Positions 7,878 through 20,416 of a stretch of 64,000 bases of DNA are shown piece by piece. Position 1 is the first letter of the stretch, and each line of letters opens with the position of its first letter. Under the pieces are notes generated by a model, which did not search any database, was not told the DNA's origin, and worked only from the letters and a program-made list of their open reading frames with translations. The translations under genes were made by a program, and so were the position numbers. The stretch spans positions 1 through 64,000 of the forward strand of contig JAGAJN010000028.1 of assembly GCA_017828975.1 (NCBI GenBank). The letters run 5' to 3'. This DNA is from Oscillospiraceae bacterium (GTDB lineage: Bacteria; Bacillota; Clostridia; Oscillospirales; Ruminococcaceae).

Positions 7878-10800
7878 TTACACCTTGACAATATCCGCAA
7901 GGTTTTTCTTTATGACGTATTTATTCGGCGAAAATTTCGGGTAACCGCCGTTTATCCTTTCCCTGACGGTTTTTATGGTTTCGGATATGTCGCTAATATT
8001 ACAATTGCTGAGAATTCCGGGTTCATAGTCCCACCATCTGAGTTCAAGAAGCTCTTTTATCTGTTCCTCGGTGAAACGGTATTTTATGACTCTTGCGGGA
8101 ACTCCGCCGACAATTGCATACGGCGGGACGTCCTTTGTAACAACCGCACCTGCTGCAACAATTGCTCCATCTCCGATATTCACGCCTGACAGAATAATTG
8201 CGCTGTGACCTATCCACACATCATTCCCAACCGTAACGCCGCCCGCTCTGATATGTCTGCCCGCAAGAATGGCGGCTTCGTTTTCCTTTGTATTGGTGAA
8301 GCTGTGGAATCTGCTCTTGTCTGCGGCATATTGGCAGCATGGGTCAAACAGATTATGCCCGCTGATACAATTTGTAGGGTGATTATATGTGCCCAGCTTT
8401 ACATTTGGTGCAATATTTGCGTATCTTCCTATGGAGGTCACACCAACGGAGCTGAAATTCTCATTTATCATCGAGTGTGCGCCTATCTGCTTTACATTAT
8501 ATGTCCCGATGCGCATATTCACGGGGGCTTCAACGGTAATATCGGTCTGCTGTACAAACTTATCGAATATTATTATACCGTATCCCGCAGCCTTGTTCAG
8601 AACAGCCATGTTTTGCGAGCCCTTCAATGCCTTTTCAAAAAGATAATCCGTTTTTATCGAATTATACGTGCTTTTTCTGTCCATGGATATTCCCTCTGCG
8701 GACAGTTCAAAGCCGCGGTATTTATTGATCTTTTCAAACCGAAAATCGGAAAGCTGCCGAGCCTTTTCGGGGTCCCTGCAAAAAACATATACGACTTCCT
8801 CATTGAGGTCTTCAAGAGTATCCTGCCGCAGGAGCTTTTTTTCAAGCCTGAGTTCGTAAATAAAGGGCAGGAATTCACGGGTATCGTTCAGGAAGATGAA
8901 ATCCTTCGCAGAATTCAGAAAAACTATCACAGCGTTATTGCGTATATCCCTCATTCTGCAAAGAAGCCTGTTCAGAAAATCTCCCGGATTCCAGAAAATA
9001 TTATCAATAACAGTCACCGAGTTTTCGGAGAAATCGAACGTTGACCATACCGAAGAAAATTCACAGCCGAATATCTCCTTTTCCATTCGCCAGATAACAG
9101 AATTATGTATGCCGTAATGAAAGAATTTTTCCCTTTCGACTCCGAGATGCTTTGCAAGCCCAATAGCCGCATACAGCTTGTTTATAATCCTCAGACTGTC
9201 GAAAAAGAGAAAAGGCACCGTATTATCGGAAATGCTGACCGATCTTGCTCCCGATGAGCCTGTACTTACGGTTTCGCTTATTTTCAGACCGGGGATACAC
9301 TCAATAAGGAAGCTGGGGAAATATCCCGGTATGACATCAGCCCCGAGAAATCTCTCACTAAGCACCTTCCTGTCAAAATCACTGTTAGGGTGGGGCTTGA
9401 TTATGACATTTTCGGAATTGATGAAATGATCTGCGACTGTCTGGTTCCCGTAAAAATAAAGCTCTCGGGAGTTGAGAGAGCCTATCTTTTTTTTCTGCTC
9501 CCTTGACCACCACTCGGAGTTCAGGATATAAACGGTATACTCCTTATCCGGGCTGTACCGAAAATCAATGCCGTAAGCGGAAACAAGCCTGTCCCTTTCC
9601 TCTGCGGGAAGCCTTTGCAGCAGCTCAGACGGCGAATTTCCGTAAATGATGCCGTCTGTCGTTTCGCCCGCACCATAAGCGTAAAGCTTTCGGCAAAAAG
9701 GTGAATCCGAGGACAATGCCTTGTATTTGAAAATTGCATTATCATAGGCGGGGATAACGCCTTTGTTCAAATTATACCTCTTATGGTCACGGCACTGCCC
9801 CGCCACGCCTTCTATCATATTGAACGGAAGCTGCCTTATATTCAGATAAACACCGAAGGAATTGTATGTGTCAAAGATCGAATATATCTCATGGGAAGCC
9901 GAAAGATCAAGCCCTATCTCCGCCGTAAATCTGTCAAAATATTTTGCAACAGCATTTTCCGCATTGCCCGATGAAGCTATCTCCGAAATAACATCTCTGT
10001 CATTGTAAAAATAAAATTTTCCGATATAGCCGAAATTATCCATGCACCTGCTGAAATTATCAACGGTAATATTATCGGCAATTACCTTATCCAGCAGAAA
10101 AACCGCATCTGCGTCCTTATGAAAGCAAAGCTTGTGAAGGATACAATTAATGAGAAATCCGAAATGTCCTACCTGATAAACCACGGTTTTCTTTTCGTTT
10201 ACCAATCCATTCACCTTCAAAAACTCCCTCCACTCCCCGAGCCTATCGGGGTAATTTCTATGAAACTCCGAATAATCCGCCAATCCATAATAATACTCCA
10301 CAGGCTTTGAGCGGTCAAAATCATTGATATCTATATGCGGCAGAGAAAAATGCTCACACAATTCCTTTGTGCGTGAATCCGACGTAAGGAAAAGCGCAGG
10401 AACATTCTCCCACAGCGCAATAACATTCCCATGGAACCTTGCCCCGATGCTGAGATCAAACCCTCTTATATAGCTTCTCCACTCGTTTATATCGAAAAAG
10501 CGGTGACTGTTTTTGCCCAGCCAGCTCTGAATATCCTTTAGCAGCAAAGGGTCACCTATCTGCTTTTCGGAAACCTCCGCCGCTGTCTGTTCGGCAAAGC
10601 TGAAATCATTTTCCGCACAATACCGAAGAAAATCCAGCCTTGGCTTGTCCAGCTTTTTATAAAATGTTTCAAAGTTCGCCGAAACTCTTCCGACGGACTT
10701 TTTCTCCGTCCCGACACTTAGAAGTCCCGCCGTGTCCATATACATTGACGGGCAGCCTATTACCATAAAATTGTCAATGCCGTATCGTCTGAGTATCTCT

Positions 10801-11213
10801 GCGGTATAGTCCCCCCGAATGCCCATAACACAACGCTCGGAAATGCGCCTTATGACCCTGACCGTTTCGGGGTGAAGCCTGAAATCGGGTATCATACGGT
10901 CGCACTGCAAGCCTATGCTGATGGGGATAAGCGGCAGCTCGCCTATTGCGTCAAGTGCCTTATTCAGATAGGAAAAATCCTGCATCTGCCTTATCCAGAT
11001 AAGGTCTGTGGTGACAAACGCAGAGAACCTGTCAAGCCTAAGCTTTTGCGGGTCATTTATATACCGTCTGGGAATGACCTCAAGGTTCAGATTTGCCTTT
11101 AAGGATTCCCAGAAAAGCATATTTCCCGTATTGTTACCCAGCTTGGCAAGCTTTTCGCTTTCGGGTATTGAGCTGTCTGTTATTTCATCAAGAAAAATTC
11201 CGATTTTTTTCAA
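7878..11213 (-). CDS. Polysaccharide pyruvyltransferase / glycosyltransferase-like / acyltransferase fusion
   Basis: A 1111-residue cytoplasmic multidomain glycan enzyme. Residues 1-335 are a polysaccharide pyruvyltransferase (CsaB-like) domain with [28 protein letters not shown] and [10 protein letters not shown], the segments that carry the family's conserved positions. The middle, about 345-870, is not securely recognised; a [11 protein letters not shown] stretch resembles capsule and polysialyl transferase folds. Residues about 890-1111 are a hexapeptide acyltransferase with [24 protein letters not shown] and LRWWDYEPG. Translation most likely begins at TTG 11213, nine bases after AGGAG. 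The preceding gene ends 21 bases upstream. Confidence 0.8.
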   Translation of the reverse strand: MKKIGIFLDEITDSSIPESEKLAKLGNNTGNMLFWESLKANLNLEVIPRRYINDPQKLRLDRFSAFVTTDLIWIRQMQDFSYLNKALDAIGELPLIPISIGLQCDRMIPDFRLHPETVRVIRRISERCVMGIRGDYTAEILRRYGIDNFMVIGCPSMYMDTAGLLSVGTEKKSVGRVSANFETFYKKLDKPRLDFLRYCAENDFSFAEQTAAEVSEKQIGDPLLLKDIQSWLGKNSHRFFDINEWRSYIRGFDLSIGARFHGNVIALWENVPALFLTSDSRTKELCEHFSLPHIDINDFDRSKPVEYYYGLADYSEFHRNYPDRLGEWREFLKVNGLVNEKKTVVYQVGHFGFLINCILHKLCFHKDADAVFLLDKVIADNITVDNFSRCMDNFGYIGKFYFYNDRDVISEIASSGNAENAVAKYFDRFTAEIGLDLSASHEIYSIFDTYNSFGVYLNIRQLPFNMIEGVAGQCRDHKRYNLNKGVIPAYDNAIFKYKALSSDSPFCRKLYAYGAGETTDGIIYGNSPSELLQRLPAEERDRLVSAYGIDFRYSPDKEYTVYILNSEWWSREQKKKIGSLNSRELYFYGNQTVADHFINSENVIIKPHPNSDFDRKVLSERFLGADVIPGYFPSFLIECIPGLKISETVSTGSSGARSVSISDNTVPFLFFDSLRIINKLYAAIGLAKHLGVEREKFFHYGIHNSVIWRMEKEIFGCEFSSVWSTFDFSENSVTVIDNIFWNPGDFLNRLLCRMRDIRNNAVIVFLNSAKDFIFLNDTREFLPFIYELRLEKKLLRQDTLEDLNEEVVYVFCRDPEKARQLSDFRFEKINKYRGFELSAEGISMDRKSTYNSIKTDYLFEKALKGSQNMAVLNKAAGYGIIIFDKFVQQTDITVEAPVNMRIGTYNVKQIGAHSMINENFSSVGVTSIGRYANIAPNVKLGTYNHPTNCISGHNLFDPCCQYAADKSRFHSFTNTKENEAAILAGRHIRAGGVTVGNDVWIGHSAIILSGVNIGDGAIVAAGAVVTKDVPPYAIVGGVPARVIKYRFTEEQIKELLELRWWDYEPGILSNCNISDISETIKTVRERINGGYPKFSPNKYVIKKNLADIVKV

Positions 11214-11234
11214 CTCTGTTTTCTCCTAAAACTG

Positions 11235-14200
11235 CTATTTGACTATCACTTTTTCCAAAGCGGAACAAAGCTTAACTCCGTTTTCCGACAGAAATTCCGT
11301 AAACTCCCTGAAATTCCTGTCTATCTTCGACCTGAACAAGCTGAGGTCTGCCGCTTCATAATACTCGCTGACGGACTTATTCTTGTCAAACTCCTCCGCC
11401 TCTATGGACGGCAGCCCGAAAAATCTGCAAAGCTCTCTGCCCGCCGCATCATAATTCACAAACAAAGCGGGAACGCCGCAGCGCATAGCCGCAGCATTGT
11501 TTGCAAAGCTCATGCCCATAGCAAAGTCGGTGTCCTCAAAGCTGTCATTCCAGCGCCTCGTATCGAAATAGATACTCTTGCCCTTCTCATATTCACACAG
11601 CCTTTCAAGCAATTCCTTATCGGAAATATTTTCAGCCGAAAGGGACAGCGGGGTGGTATCGGTAAGCTCAAAGCCATTCTCCGCAAACCACATAAGCATA
11701 TCAATTTCCACCGCCGAAAGGCTGCCGTAAAAGGGCTTAAAGCTTGCCGAGGCTCTGCCTATTTTCTGCTTGTCCCTGCGGATATTTTTCATTTCCGAAA
11801 TGTTTTCATACATTGACGGACAGCCAATTATCCTTACATTATTGACGCCAAAGCCCCTGAGTATCTCCGCCGAAAGCTCTCCCCTTACTCCCACGGAACG
11901 GCATCTTTCGGCTATTGCCCTAAGGGTCTTAACGGACTCCCTGCCCAAGCTGAAAGCACAGCCCTCCGTACAGTCAAAGCCTATGCTTATGGGCAGCAGC
12001 GGCTTATCGCCTATCAGCTCAAGAGTCCTGTCAAGGTAGGTGAGGTCGTCATTTTCTCTTATCCACACAAGATTTGTGCTGAGGAAAATGTCCTGCTCAC
12101 CGTCGGAAAAACCGCCCTCATGGGTCAGGTACCAATTATTGACGAGCTTCGGTCTGAAATTCCGTTCCATATATGACCAGTCAAACAGATTCGACGTATT
12201 TCCCGCACATTTCTGGAATTTATCCTCCTCGGTGTCGTCTGCGGTTATTTTGTCCATAAACATGACCGCACGGAAAGGGTCGGGCTTTTTCGCCTTTTTA
12301 TCGGGGAGCTTGTAATATTCGGGCTTCTTTATGCCGATGTAAGCGTCCTCACCGATGACCCTGTTCTCAAAGGCAATATTTATCTTTAGCTTCATCAGAC
12401 GGGCTATTTCTCCCGCCCAGAAATCCACCGCTCTCACACGCTTTCCCTCTCCGAAATCGTCCTCAAAAACAAGGGTGGAGAAGATATTTCTGTCAAGAGT
12501 TTTTCCGTAATTCAGGTAATATTCAAAGGGCTGAGAAGCATCCTCATGACGGAAATACAGTTCATCGAGCATATCCCCGAACATCTCATATATATCCCGA
12601 ACAAAGTCAAGGGCAGCGTTTTGTACTGTATCTGTAACAAATTTCGTCTGATAGTCGGTGTGATATTCCTCAAAAACAGGAGAAACCGTTCCATCTGAGT
12701 TTCGGGCATATCCCACAGCAGACGGTGCCTGCTTCATAAAAAGATGCTCACGCATAACGCCCGTTACGCCGGGCTTGTAGCCGTAAAACAGCTCATTTTC
12801 AAAGCCGTCCCGCTTCATTCGGCGGTCAAGCACCTCTGCATTGGAGTGGATATAGCAGGAATTGGGGGCATATCCGAGAAGGCTTTTCAGCGCACTTTCT
12901 GCCCGTCCGCTGTAACCGATGTCAAAAAGCAAATCCTGCGGGGCGATAATATCCTTGAAATAATCGGAAAGAGCCGCCCTGTGGCTGTCAAGGTCAAGCT
13001 TATCCCACAATGCGGTGATAAACTCTCTGAGAAAGATCTCGTATTCCTCTCTTGATGTGAATTTCTTGTCCTTCAAAAAGCCCCGCTCTGCCAGACTGCC
13101 GCAGAAGCTTAGCCGCTCATTTTCGGGCAGCACCGACGCAAACATATCCACAAAGCTCTGAGGAGTGGCATTTTTGATATTCAGCTTGTTTATCAGCGAA
13201 TACATATCCTCGGGGCGCTTTATATCCGCAAGAGCAAGCGCCTTTCTCGAAAGATACAGATAACTGCTTTCGGGCAGTCTGCCTTCCCTGTTGATAATAT
13301 CGTAAGCCTGCTTCACAAGATAGCCATCTCTTGCGACAAAGTGAAGCTTTCGGACATTTTTGCTTTTTGCCGCCCTGCAAAGCCACAGGGCAACAGCCAG
13401 AAGGTGCATTCCCAGCGCAAAGCAGCCGATATACACGGGGTCGGCGTTAAAATCCGTCTGCCTGTTGAAGCTGACATAGGGGTTATCGAATATCCTGTTT
13501 GCGGCAGCGGCGACAAGGGTCCGAAGCCCCGAAAAGCCCCAAAGCCCGCCGTTCAAATCTCTGTCGGACGGATTGTTTACAAAGCTCTGAGTAAATCCCT
13601 CCCCCGCATAGATGCCCTGATTCAGGTTGCCGATAATGTTGACCGATCTGTCCAGATGGAAGCTGCTCATTCCCAGGCTTCGGGGCATTTCAATATCGCT
13701 TGCCCAGTTGTCACCGATATGCACGACTCTTTCGGGGGAAATATCCACATCGTCCAAAAGGCACTTGAAAAGCCTGCCGCTCCATTTCCCCAGCCTTTTT
13801 TCCGAGGACAAATACAGCCGCTCATATCCTGTGATGCCGTTATTTTCAAGTATCCTTTCCACAGTGCCCCTGTCAAGGTACATATCCGAGGTAAGGACAA
13901 CACGCTTTCCCATATCCAGCGCCATACGGAAAAGCTGTGCGCCGACACGTCTTGGCTTGCAGAAGCGAAGCTCCAGTTCTATCTCCTTTTCCTTCATTTT
14001 ACGGCAAAGCTCGGGGGAAAAGCAGTATCTTTCCGCCATTTCCCCGTAAATCTCGTCAATAGTAATATCGTCAAAGGAGGGGTGCAGCAGACGGAATTTT
14101 TCACGGCAGCTGCGTTCGCTCTCGATCCTTATCTGAGCAAAATCAATATCTGCGTTTGCCCCTGCAACCTCCATAAAATAGCCGTTCATCATATAGAAAA

Positions 14201-15308
14201 GGTCGGTAGGGATCCAGAAGGGTCTAACGGTCAGCGTATCGAAAATATCAAAGCTGACACATTCCGTCTTTTCATCTGCAATAGCTGCCTTTATATCCTC
14301 AAACCACCTATACGACTCGGAAACGGGAGTTTTTATGCTGTAAAAATATTCGTCCTCAAAGGCAAGACCGCACAGCTCATCTCCCAAAAACAGCTCGTCC
14401 CTGATAACCTCGCCGTAACAGTCGATAATGCCCTTTTCACGGAAATTGTCAAAATATATCCTGCCGTAAAGCTTCCGCCAACTTATGTAATTTTCCGCAA
14501 ATTCATCATATCTGCCCGAAAGCTCCAGCGACTCCTTGAAAAATCCGAACACAGCAATAACATCATCAAGATTTTTTTTCAGCCTGTTCTGTGTAACATT
14601 ATCGGTAGACTGTCCCGCCCGCTGACGGTAATAGTAGACCGCATCGGGGACGCTTCTCACTCTTACGGCATTTGTCCAGAAAACGCTTGAAAAGGCAATA
14701 TCCTCCGTCATTATCAGCCCCGGATTTTCCTCGGAAAATTTCAGGAAACGCTTATAGTCCTTGTCCCACAGTGACTTTTTATACAGCTTGTTCCAGACAA
14801 GCTGCCACGAATAGCAAAGCCCCGACTGCTCCATATATGTTCGGAGCACGTTATCTCCGTCAAGGCGAAGCTCCGTCAACCTTGTGGGGTCAAGGTTGAA
14901 ATACTCGCATTTTCCGTCCTCATATGCAAGAAAAAAAGTGCCGAGAACCATATCCGCATCGTCATCGCAAGCCTTGTTTACCAGCTGACGGTAGAAATCG
15001 GGCGAAAGATAGTCATCGCTGTCCACAAAAGCGATATACTCGCCCTCTGCCTCCTCCGCACCCGATATTCTCGCGCGGAAAAGCCCTCTGTTTTCGGCAT
15101 GCCGCACATATTTTATATTATCGTGTTCACTGAGATATTCGGAAATGATCTCCTCGGAATTGTCCTTAGTCGCATCATTTACAATGATTATCTCAATGTT
15201 TTTATATGTCTGCGAAAGAATGCTGTCAAGGCATTTTCCGAGATATTTTTCCGTTCCGTAAACGGGAATAACGACCGAAACAAGCGGCATATTTTTGTGA
15301 TCGGGCAT
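11235..15308 (-). CDS. GT2 glycosyltransferase / HAD / pyruvyltransferase-like giant protein
   Basis: First gene of the glycan operon, 1357 residues. Residues 1-250 are a GT2 domain: VSVVIPVYGTEKYLGKCL, IIIVNDATKD, and FVDSDDYL as the metal-binding DxD region. About 340-560 is a HAD-like domain with FDIFDTL (nucleophile motif), VVLTSDMYL and HIGDNWASDIEM. About 600-960, with KLHFVARDGYLVKQ, is unassigned. About 1015-1345 is a polysaccharide pyruvyltransferase domain with LPISIGFDC, GVRGELSAEIL and RIIGCPSMY, paralogous to the N-terminus of the next gene product. The ATG follows GGGGGAAAAGCT; a TATAAT lies at 15341-15346 on the minus strand, with only a weak -35. Confidence 0.82.
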   Translation of the reverse strand: MPDHKNMPLVSVVIPVYGTEKYLGKCLDSILSQTYKNIEIIIVNDATKDNSEEIISEYLSEHDNIKYVRHAENRGLFRARISGAEEAEGEYIAFVDSDDYLSPDFYRQLVNKACDDDADMVLGTFFLAYEDGKCEYFNLDPTRLTELRLDGDNVLRTYMEQSGLCYSWQLVWNKLYKKSLWDKDYKRFLKFSEENPGLIMTEDIAFSSVFWTNAVRVRSVPDAVYYYRQRAGQSTDNVTQNRLKKNLDDVIAVFGFFKESLELSGRYDEFAENYISWRKLYGRIYFDNFREKGIIDCYGEVIRDELFLGDELCGLAFEDEYFYSIKTPVSESYRWFEDIKAAIADEKTECVSFDIFDTLTVRPFWIPTDLFYMMNGYFMEVAGANADIDFAQIRIESERSCREKFRLLHPSFDDITIDEIYGEMAERYCFSPELCRKMKEKEIELELRFCKPRRVGAQLFRMALDMGKRVVLTSDMYLDRGTVERILENNGITGYERLYLSSEKRLGKWSGRLFKCLLDDVDISPERVVHIGDNWASDIEMPRSLGMSSFHLDRSVNIIGNLNQGIYAGEGFTQSFVNNPSDRDLNGGLWGFSGLRTLVAAAANRIFDNPYVSFNRQTDFNADPVYIGCFALGMHLLAVALWLCRAAKSKNVRKLHFVARDGYLVKQAYDIINREGRLPESSYLYLSRKALALADIKRPEDMYSLINKLNIKNATPQSFVDMFASVLPENERLSFCGSLAERGFLKDKKFTSREEYEIFLREFITALWDKLDLDSHRAALSDYFKDIIAPQDLLFDIGYSGRAESALKSLLGYAPNSCYIHSNAEVLDRRMKRDGFENELFYGYKPGVTGVMREHLFMKQAPSAVGYARNSDGTVSPVFEEYHTDYQTKFVTDTVQNAALDFVRDIYEMFGDMLDELYFRHEDASQPFEYYLNYGKTLDRNIFSTLVFEDDFGEGKRVRAVDFWAGEIARLMKLKINIAFENRVIGEDAYIGIKKPEYYKLPDKKAKKPDPFRAVMFMDKITADDTEEDKFQKCAGNTSNLFDWSYMERNFRPKLVNNWYLTHEGGFSDGEQDIFLSTNLVWIRENDDLTYLDRTLELIGDKPLLPISIGFDCTEGCAFSLGRESVKTLRAIAERCRSVGVRGELSAEILRGFGVNNVRIIGCPSMYENISEMKNIRRDKQKIGRASASFKPFYGSLSAVEIDMLMWFAENGFELTDTTPLSLSAENISDKELLERLCEYEKGKSIYFDTRRWNDSFEDTDFAMGMSFANNAAAMRCGVPALFVNYDAAGRELCRFFGLPSIEAEEFDKNKSVSEYYEAADLSLFRSKIDRNFREFTEFLSENGVKLCSALEKVIVK

Positions 15309-15388
15309 AGCTTTTCCCCCTGAAAATTCAATATACTTCTATTATACAACCACCAGCCCCTGCAAGTGTTAAATTTCCGTGAACAGAG

Positions 15389-15430
15389 CAAAAAACACCC
15401 CTCACCGAAAAAACGATGAGGGGCGAAAAA
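15389..15430 (-). terminator. Intrinsic terminator after groEL
   Basis: On the minus strand CCCCTCATCG pairs with CGGTGAGGGG across TTTTTT and is followed by GTTTTTT. It separates groESL from the glycan operon read in the same direction. Confidence 0.85.
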
Positions 15431-15450
15431 ATCTATTTTACGGGAAACTA

Positions 15451-17097
<1,647 letters not shown>

Positions 17098-17110
17098 CTA
17101 TAATAATGTA

Positions 17111-17443
<333 letters not shown>

Positions 17444-17523
17444 CTAATTTAATAGGAAGTTAGTACAAGGTCTTGAAGTTTTCTGATTTATTAAGCAGAT
17501 TTATCAAATGGACTTGCAATCTG

Positions 17524-17550
17524 CTAGCACTCTTTAACTTTGAGTGCTAA
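17524..17550. promoter_or_regulatory. CIRCE element (HrcA operator) of groESL
   Basis: CTAGCACTC, nine bases, GAGTGCTAA: one mismatch from the consensus TTAGCACTC-N9-GAGTGCTAA. It begins about where transcription should start, the classical place for repression by HrcA. Confidence 0.95.
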
Positions 17551-17555
17551 TATAT

Positions 17556-17583
17556 ATTTTACCTCATTATCCAAAAAAATCAA
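17556..17583 (-). promoter_or_regulatory. Promoter of groESL
   Basis: Minus-strand TTGATT (17578-17583) and TAAAAT (17556-17561) with a 16-base spacer put the start point at the edge of or within the CIRCE element. Confidence 0.7.
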
Positions 17584-17963
17584 GTGTTTTTCTGTAATAA
17601 CCAAAATCTTTGTATATCTGCACAATTTAGGAGATGTTATTCTGTCGGTTATATTTGATAATGAACAAAAAAATTGCCCTAAGAAGCCCCCAAAAGTGAA
17701 TAATTTTTAAGCGTTTTCTTTCGTAAAACTCGTTATAATATGAAATTTACAATCTGTTAATAATTTGGACGTCATATATACAATAATATTTTCTGAAAAT
17801 GATTATAATAGAAGTATACGATATTTTGGGGGAGAATTTTCCTCAATTGTCCCATACCGAACACCGTCAGATTTCTATATGTTTGGTATATTTATGTTAA
17901 TTCACAATTTTTATCACTCTGACGGTTAAACACTGTATTTTGAGTGGGGAAGGATGTTGCAAT

Positions 17964-18665
17964 ATGTCACTTGGTAAGGTTCTCGTTGTCGATGATGACA
18001 ACAATATCTGCGAACTTCTTAAGCTGTATCTGGAGAAGGACGGCTACGGAGTTATCATTTCACACGACGGAGATGAGGCTGTTGTTAAGTTCAACGCCTT
18101 GAAGCCCGATGTTGTCCTGCTGGACATCATGCTGCCCGGTCTGGACGGCTGGCAGGTATGCCGTGAGATCAGAAAGAAGTCCAACGTGCCTATCATTATG
18201 ATAACCGCTAAGAGCGAGACCTTTGACAAGGTTCTGGGTCTTGAGCTGGGTGCAGATGACTATATTGTTAAGCCCTTTGATACAAAGGAAGTTATCGCAA
18301 GAATCAAGGCTGTTTCCAGAAGAATCGGTCAGACCTCTTCCGAAACCGAGATCAAGGAAGTTAAGTACGACAAGCTTGTTGTCAATATGACAAGATATGA
18401 GCTGAGAGTAAACGGAAAGGTCCAGGATACTCCTCCCAAGGAGCTGGAGCTGCTGTTCTATCTTGCCTCCAATCCCAACAGAGTTTACACAAGAGATCAG
18501 CTCCTTGACGAGGTATGGGGCTTTGAATATTACGGCGATTCCCGTACTATCGACGTTCACATCAAGCGTCTGAGAGAAAAGCTGGAGGGCGTTTCCGACA
18601 AGTGGGCTCTCAAGACCGTATGGGGCGTAGGCTACAAGTTCGAGGCAGAGGAAGAAAATGCCTAA
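17964..18665 (+). CDS. OmpR/PhoB-family response regulator
   Basis: DNA-binding response regulator of 233 residues. The receiver has VLVVDDDNN (acidic pocket) near residue 5, the phosphorylated aspartate in DVVLLDIMLPG near 52, the conserved threonine in IIMITAK and lysine in YIVKPFD near 103. A winged helix follows, with PPKELELLFYLASNP and RTIDVHIKRLREKL. I use ATG 17964, behind GGGGAAGGATG, instead of the TTG eight codons upstream. It overlaps the kinase gene by eight bases. The targets are not evident. Confidence 0.93.
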   Translation: MSLGKVLVVDDDNNICELLKLYLEKDGYGVIISHDGDEAVVKFNALKPDVVLLDIMLPGLDGWQVCREIRKKSNVPIIMITAKSETFDKVLGLELGADDYIVKPFDTKEVIARIKAVSRRIGQTSSETEIKEVKYDKLVVNMTRYELRVNGKVQDTPPKELELLFYLASNPNRVYTRDQLLDEVWGFEYYGDSRTIDVHIKRLREKLEGVSDKWALKTVWGVGYKFEAEEENA

Positions 18666-20100
18666 AAGCATCTTCCGCAGCTTTTTCGGGCTGTTTGCGG
18701 CAATAATCGTTTCGGCTATTCTGGTTATCGGAGCGGTGCTGCTGCTTGTTTCAAAAGAATATTTCAAGTCAAGCACTAAGGCGGATATGATAACTGCTGC
18801 CAATGAAGCTATTGAAGAAATCAAGCTGTCCTGTCCTTCCGGCGGACAGCTTGATTTGGATTTTACCGAAAAACTGCTCATAAAGCTTGCGGATATTTCA
18901 AATGACAAATTCACCCTGACCGACAGCGGCGGAGAACTGCTGGTCTGCACCGAGCAGGAGAGCAGCTGTACCCACAAAAACCGTCCCTTCTCTCAGAGAA
19001 CTCTTGAAACGGTCAGTGCAGCGGGCGCAGAGGGCTATTTTGTTTACGGCATCCTTGACAGCAGCGACGAACCGCCCGCATTTAATCTGGGCAGCAAGTT
19101 TATGCTGAATAACGAATCCCTCTATCTCTTCTCTCAGGTAAGCCCGAATGAGTTGGAAACCTATCTCCGTTCTCTGCTGCTTACCTTTGGGATAGTTGCA
19201 GTGGTCATTGTGGTGATACTGCTCCCCATCGTGTATTTTTCCGTAAAACGGCTCACAGATCCCATCAAGGATATGACAATTGCCGCAAAACGGTTCGGTG
19301 AGGGCGATTTTTCGCAGAAGGTCGATATAAAAGAGGAAAACGAGCTGGGCTATCTCGCCAACACGCTGAACGAAATGGCAGCGTCCCTTGAGATCATTGA
19401 GGAAACGAGAAAGAGCTTTGTTTCCAACGTTTCCCATGAGTTGAAAACGCCTATGACCTCCATCGGCGGATTTATCGACGGAATTCTGGACGGTACCATT
19501 CCCGAGGATAAGCACCGATACTATCTGGGAATAGTTTCCGACGAGGTAAAGCGTCTGGCACGTCTGGTACGGTCCATGCTCAATATCGCCAAGTATGAAA
19601 CGGGCGACATCGCCATGAAGACGGAGGACTTTGATATTGTCCCGCTGGTCATCAAGACCGTGCTGCTTTTTGAAAAGCGTATCGAGGACAAGAACGTTGA
19701 GGTCATCGGGCTTGACACGGGCAGATTTTTCGTCAATGCCGACACCGATCTTATCCAGCAGGTCATCTACAATCTGGTGGAAAACGCCATCAAATTTGTA
19801 AACGACGGCGGATATATAAAGTTCACCTTCTCTCAGGAAAAGGACAAGACCCTTATCTGTATCAGAAACAGCGGCGAGGGACTCAACAGCGAGGAGCTGC
19901 CGCAGGTTTTCGACAGGTTCTACAAAACAGATGCGTCCCGAGGAAAGGACAAGACAGGCGTCGGGCTGGGGCTTTCCATCGTCCGCTCAATTGTCAAGCT
20001 GCATGACGGAACCATTTCCGTAAAAAGTGCGCTTAACGAGTATGTTGAGTTTATCTTCTCGCTTAATACGGGGAAAACTCCCGATAAAAAGGGTAAATAA
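18658..20100 (+). CDS. Sensor histidine kinase (HAMP, HisKA, HATPase)
   Basis: Membrane partner of the preceding regulator, 480 residues. A first membrane helix lies at about 8-32, an extracytoplasmic domain to about 165, a second helix near 170-192, and a HAMP linker from VKRLTDPIKDM. The H box is FVSNVSHELKTPMTSI, the N box NLVENAIKF, and the G boxes RNSGEGL and TGVGLGLSIV. Gene overlap implies coupled synthesis with the regulator. No substrate-specific sensor domain is recognisable, so the signal is unknown. Confidence 0.93.
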   Translation: MPKSIFRSFFGLFAAIIVSAILVIGAVLLLVSKEYFKSSTKADMITAANEAIEEIKLSCPSGGQLDLDFTEKLLIKLADISNDKFTLTDSGGELLVCTEQESSCTHKNRPFSQRTLETVSAAGAEGYFVYGILDSSDEPPAFNLGSKFMLNNESLYLFSQVSPNELETYLRSLLLTFGIVAVVIVVILLPIVYFSVKRLTDPIKDMTIAAKRFGEGDFSQKVDIKEENELGYLANTLNEMAASLEIIEETRKSFVSNVSHELKTPMTSIGGFIDGILDGTIPEDKHRYYLGIVSDEVKRLARLVRSMLNIAKYETGDIAMKTEDFDIVPLVIKTVLLFEKRIEDKNVEVIGLDTGRFFVNADTDLIQQVIYNLVENAIKFVNDGGYIKFTFSQEKDKTLICIRNSGEGLNSEELPQVFDRFYKTDASRGKDKTGVGLGLSIVRSIVKLHDGTISVKSALNEYVEFIFSLNTGKTPDKKGK

Positions 20101-20106
20101 AAACAA

Positions 20107-20147
20107 TAAAGGACACTTTTCGGTGAATGAAAGGTGTCCTTTTTCTT
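20107..20147 (+). terminator. Intrinsic terminator after the two-component operon
   Basis: AAAGGACAC pairs with GTGTCCTTT, followed by a T-rich run, just after the kinase stop codon and before the convergent toxin gene. Confidence 0.85.
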
Positions 20148-20158
20148 TTGTACCCGTG

Positions 20159-20416
20159 TTATTTATAGTGATAACGGCAGGAAATGATATAAAGCTGTCC
20201 GTCCTCTATCTTATAGACAAATCGGTTTACATCATCAATGCGGCGGCTCCAAAGCCCGCTCAGGTCATGCTTTAGCGGTTCGGCTTTTCCTATTCCGTCA
20301 AAAGGGTTTCGTTCTATATCTTTAATCAGCAGGTTTATTCGTTTGAGAGTTTTTCTGTCCTCCCCCTGCCAGTAAAGGTAATCCTCCCAAGCCTCATCAG
20401 TCCATATCTTGTTCAT
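20159..20416 (-). CDS. yoeB: YoeB/Txe-family ribosome-dependent mRNA interferase toxin
   Basis: Toxin of a type II module, 85 residues, the usual YoeB length. WTDEAWEDYLYWQ at the start, then NPFDGIGKAEPLKHDLSGLW, SRRIDDVNRFVYK and a C-terminal CRYHYK are the family pattern, including the late histidine-tyrosine pair. ATG 20416 lies nine bases after AGAGG; earlier TTG and ATG codons are too close to that site. It overlaps the antitoxin gene by 20 bases, as expected for coupled expression. Confidence 0.9.
   Translation of the reverse strand: MNKIWTDEAWEDYLYWQGEDRKTLKRINLLIKDIERNPFDGIGKAEPLKHDLSGLWSRRIDDVNRFVYKIEDGQLYIISCRYHYK

Noticed and set aside
13341-14690. A 449-codon frame antisense to the GT2/HAD giant gene
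   Set aside because: Shadow of a real coding region with no domain or start signal.
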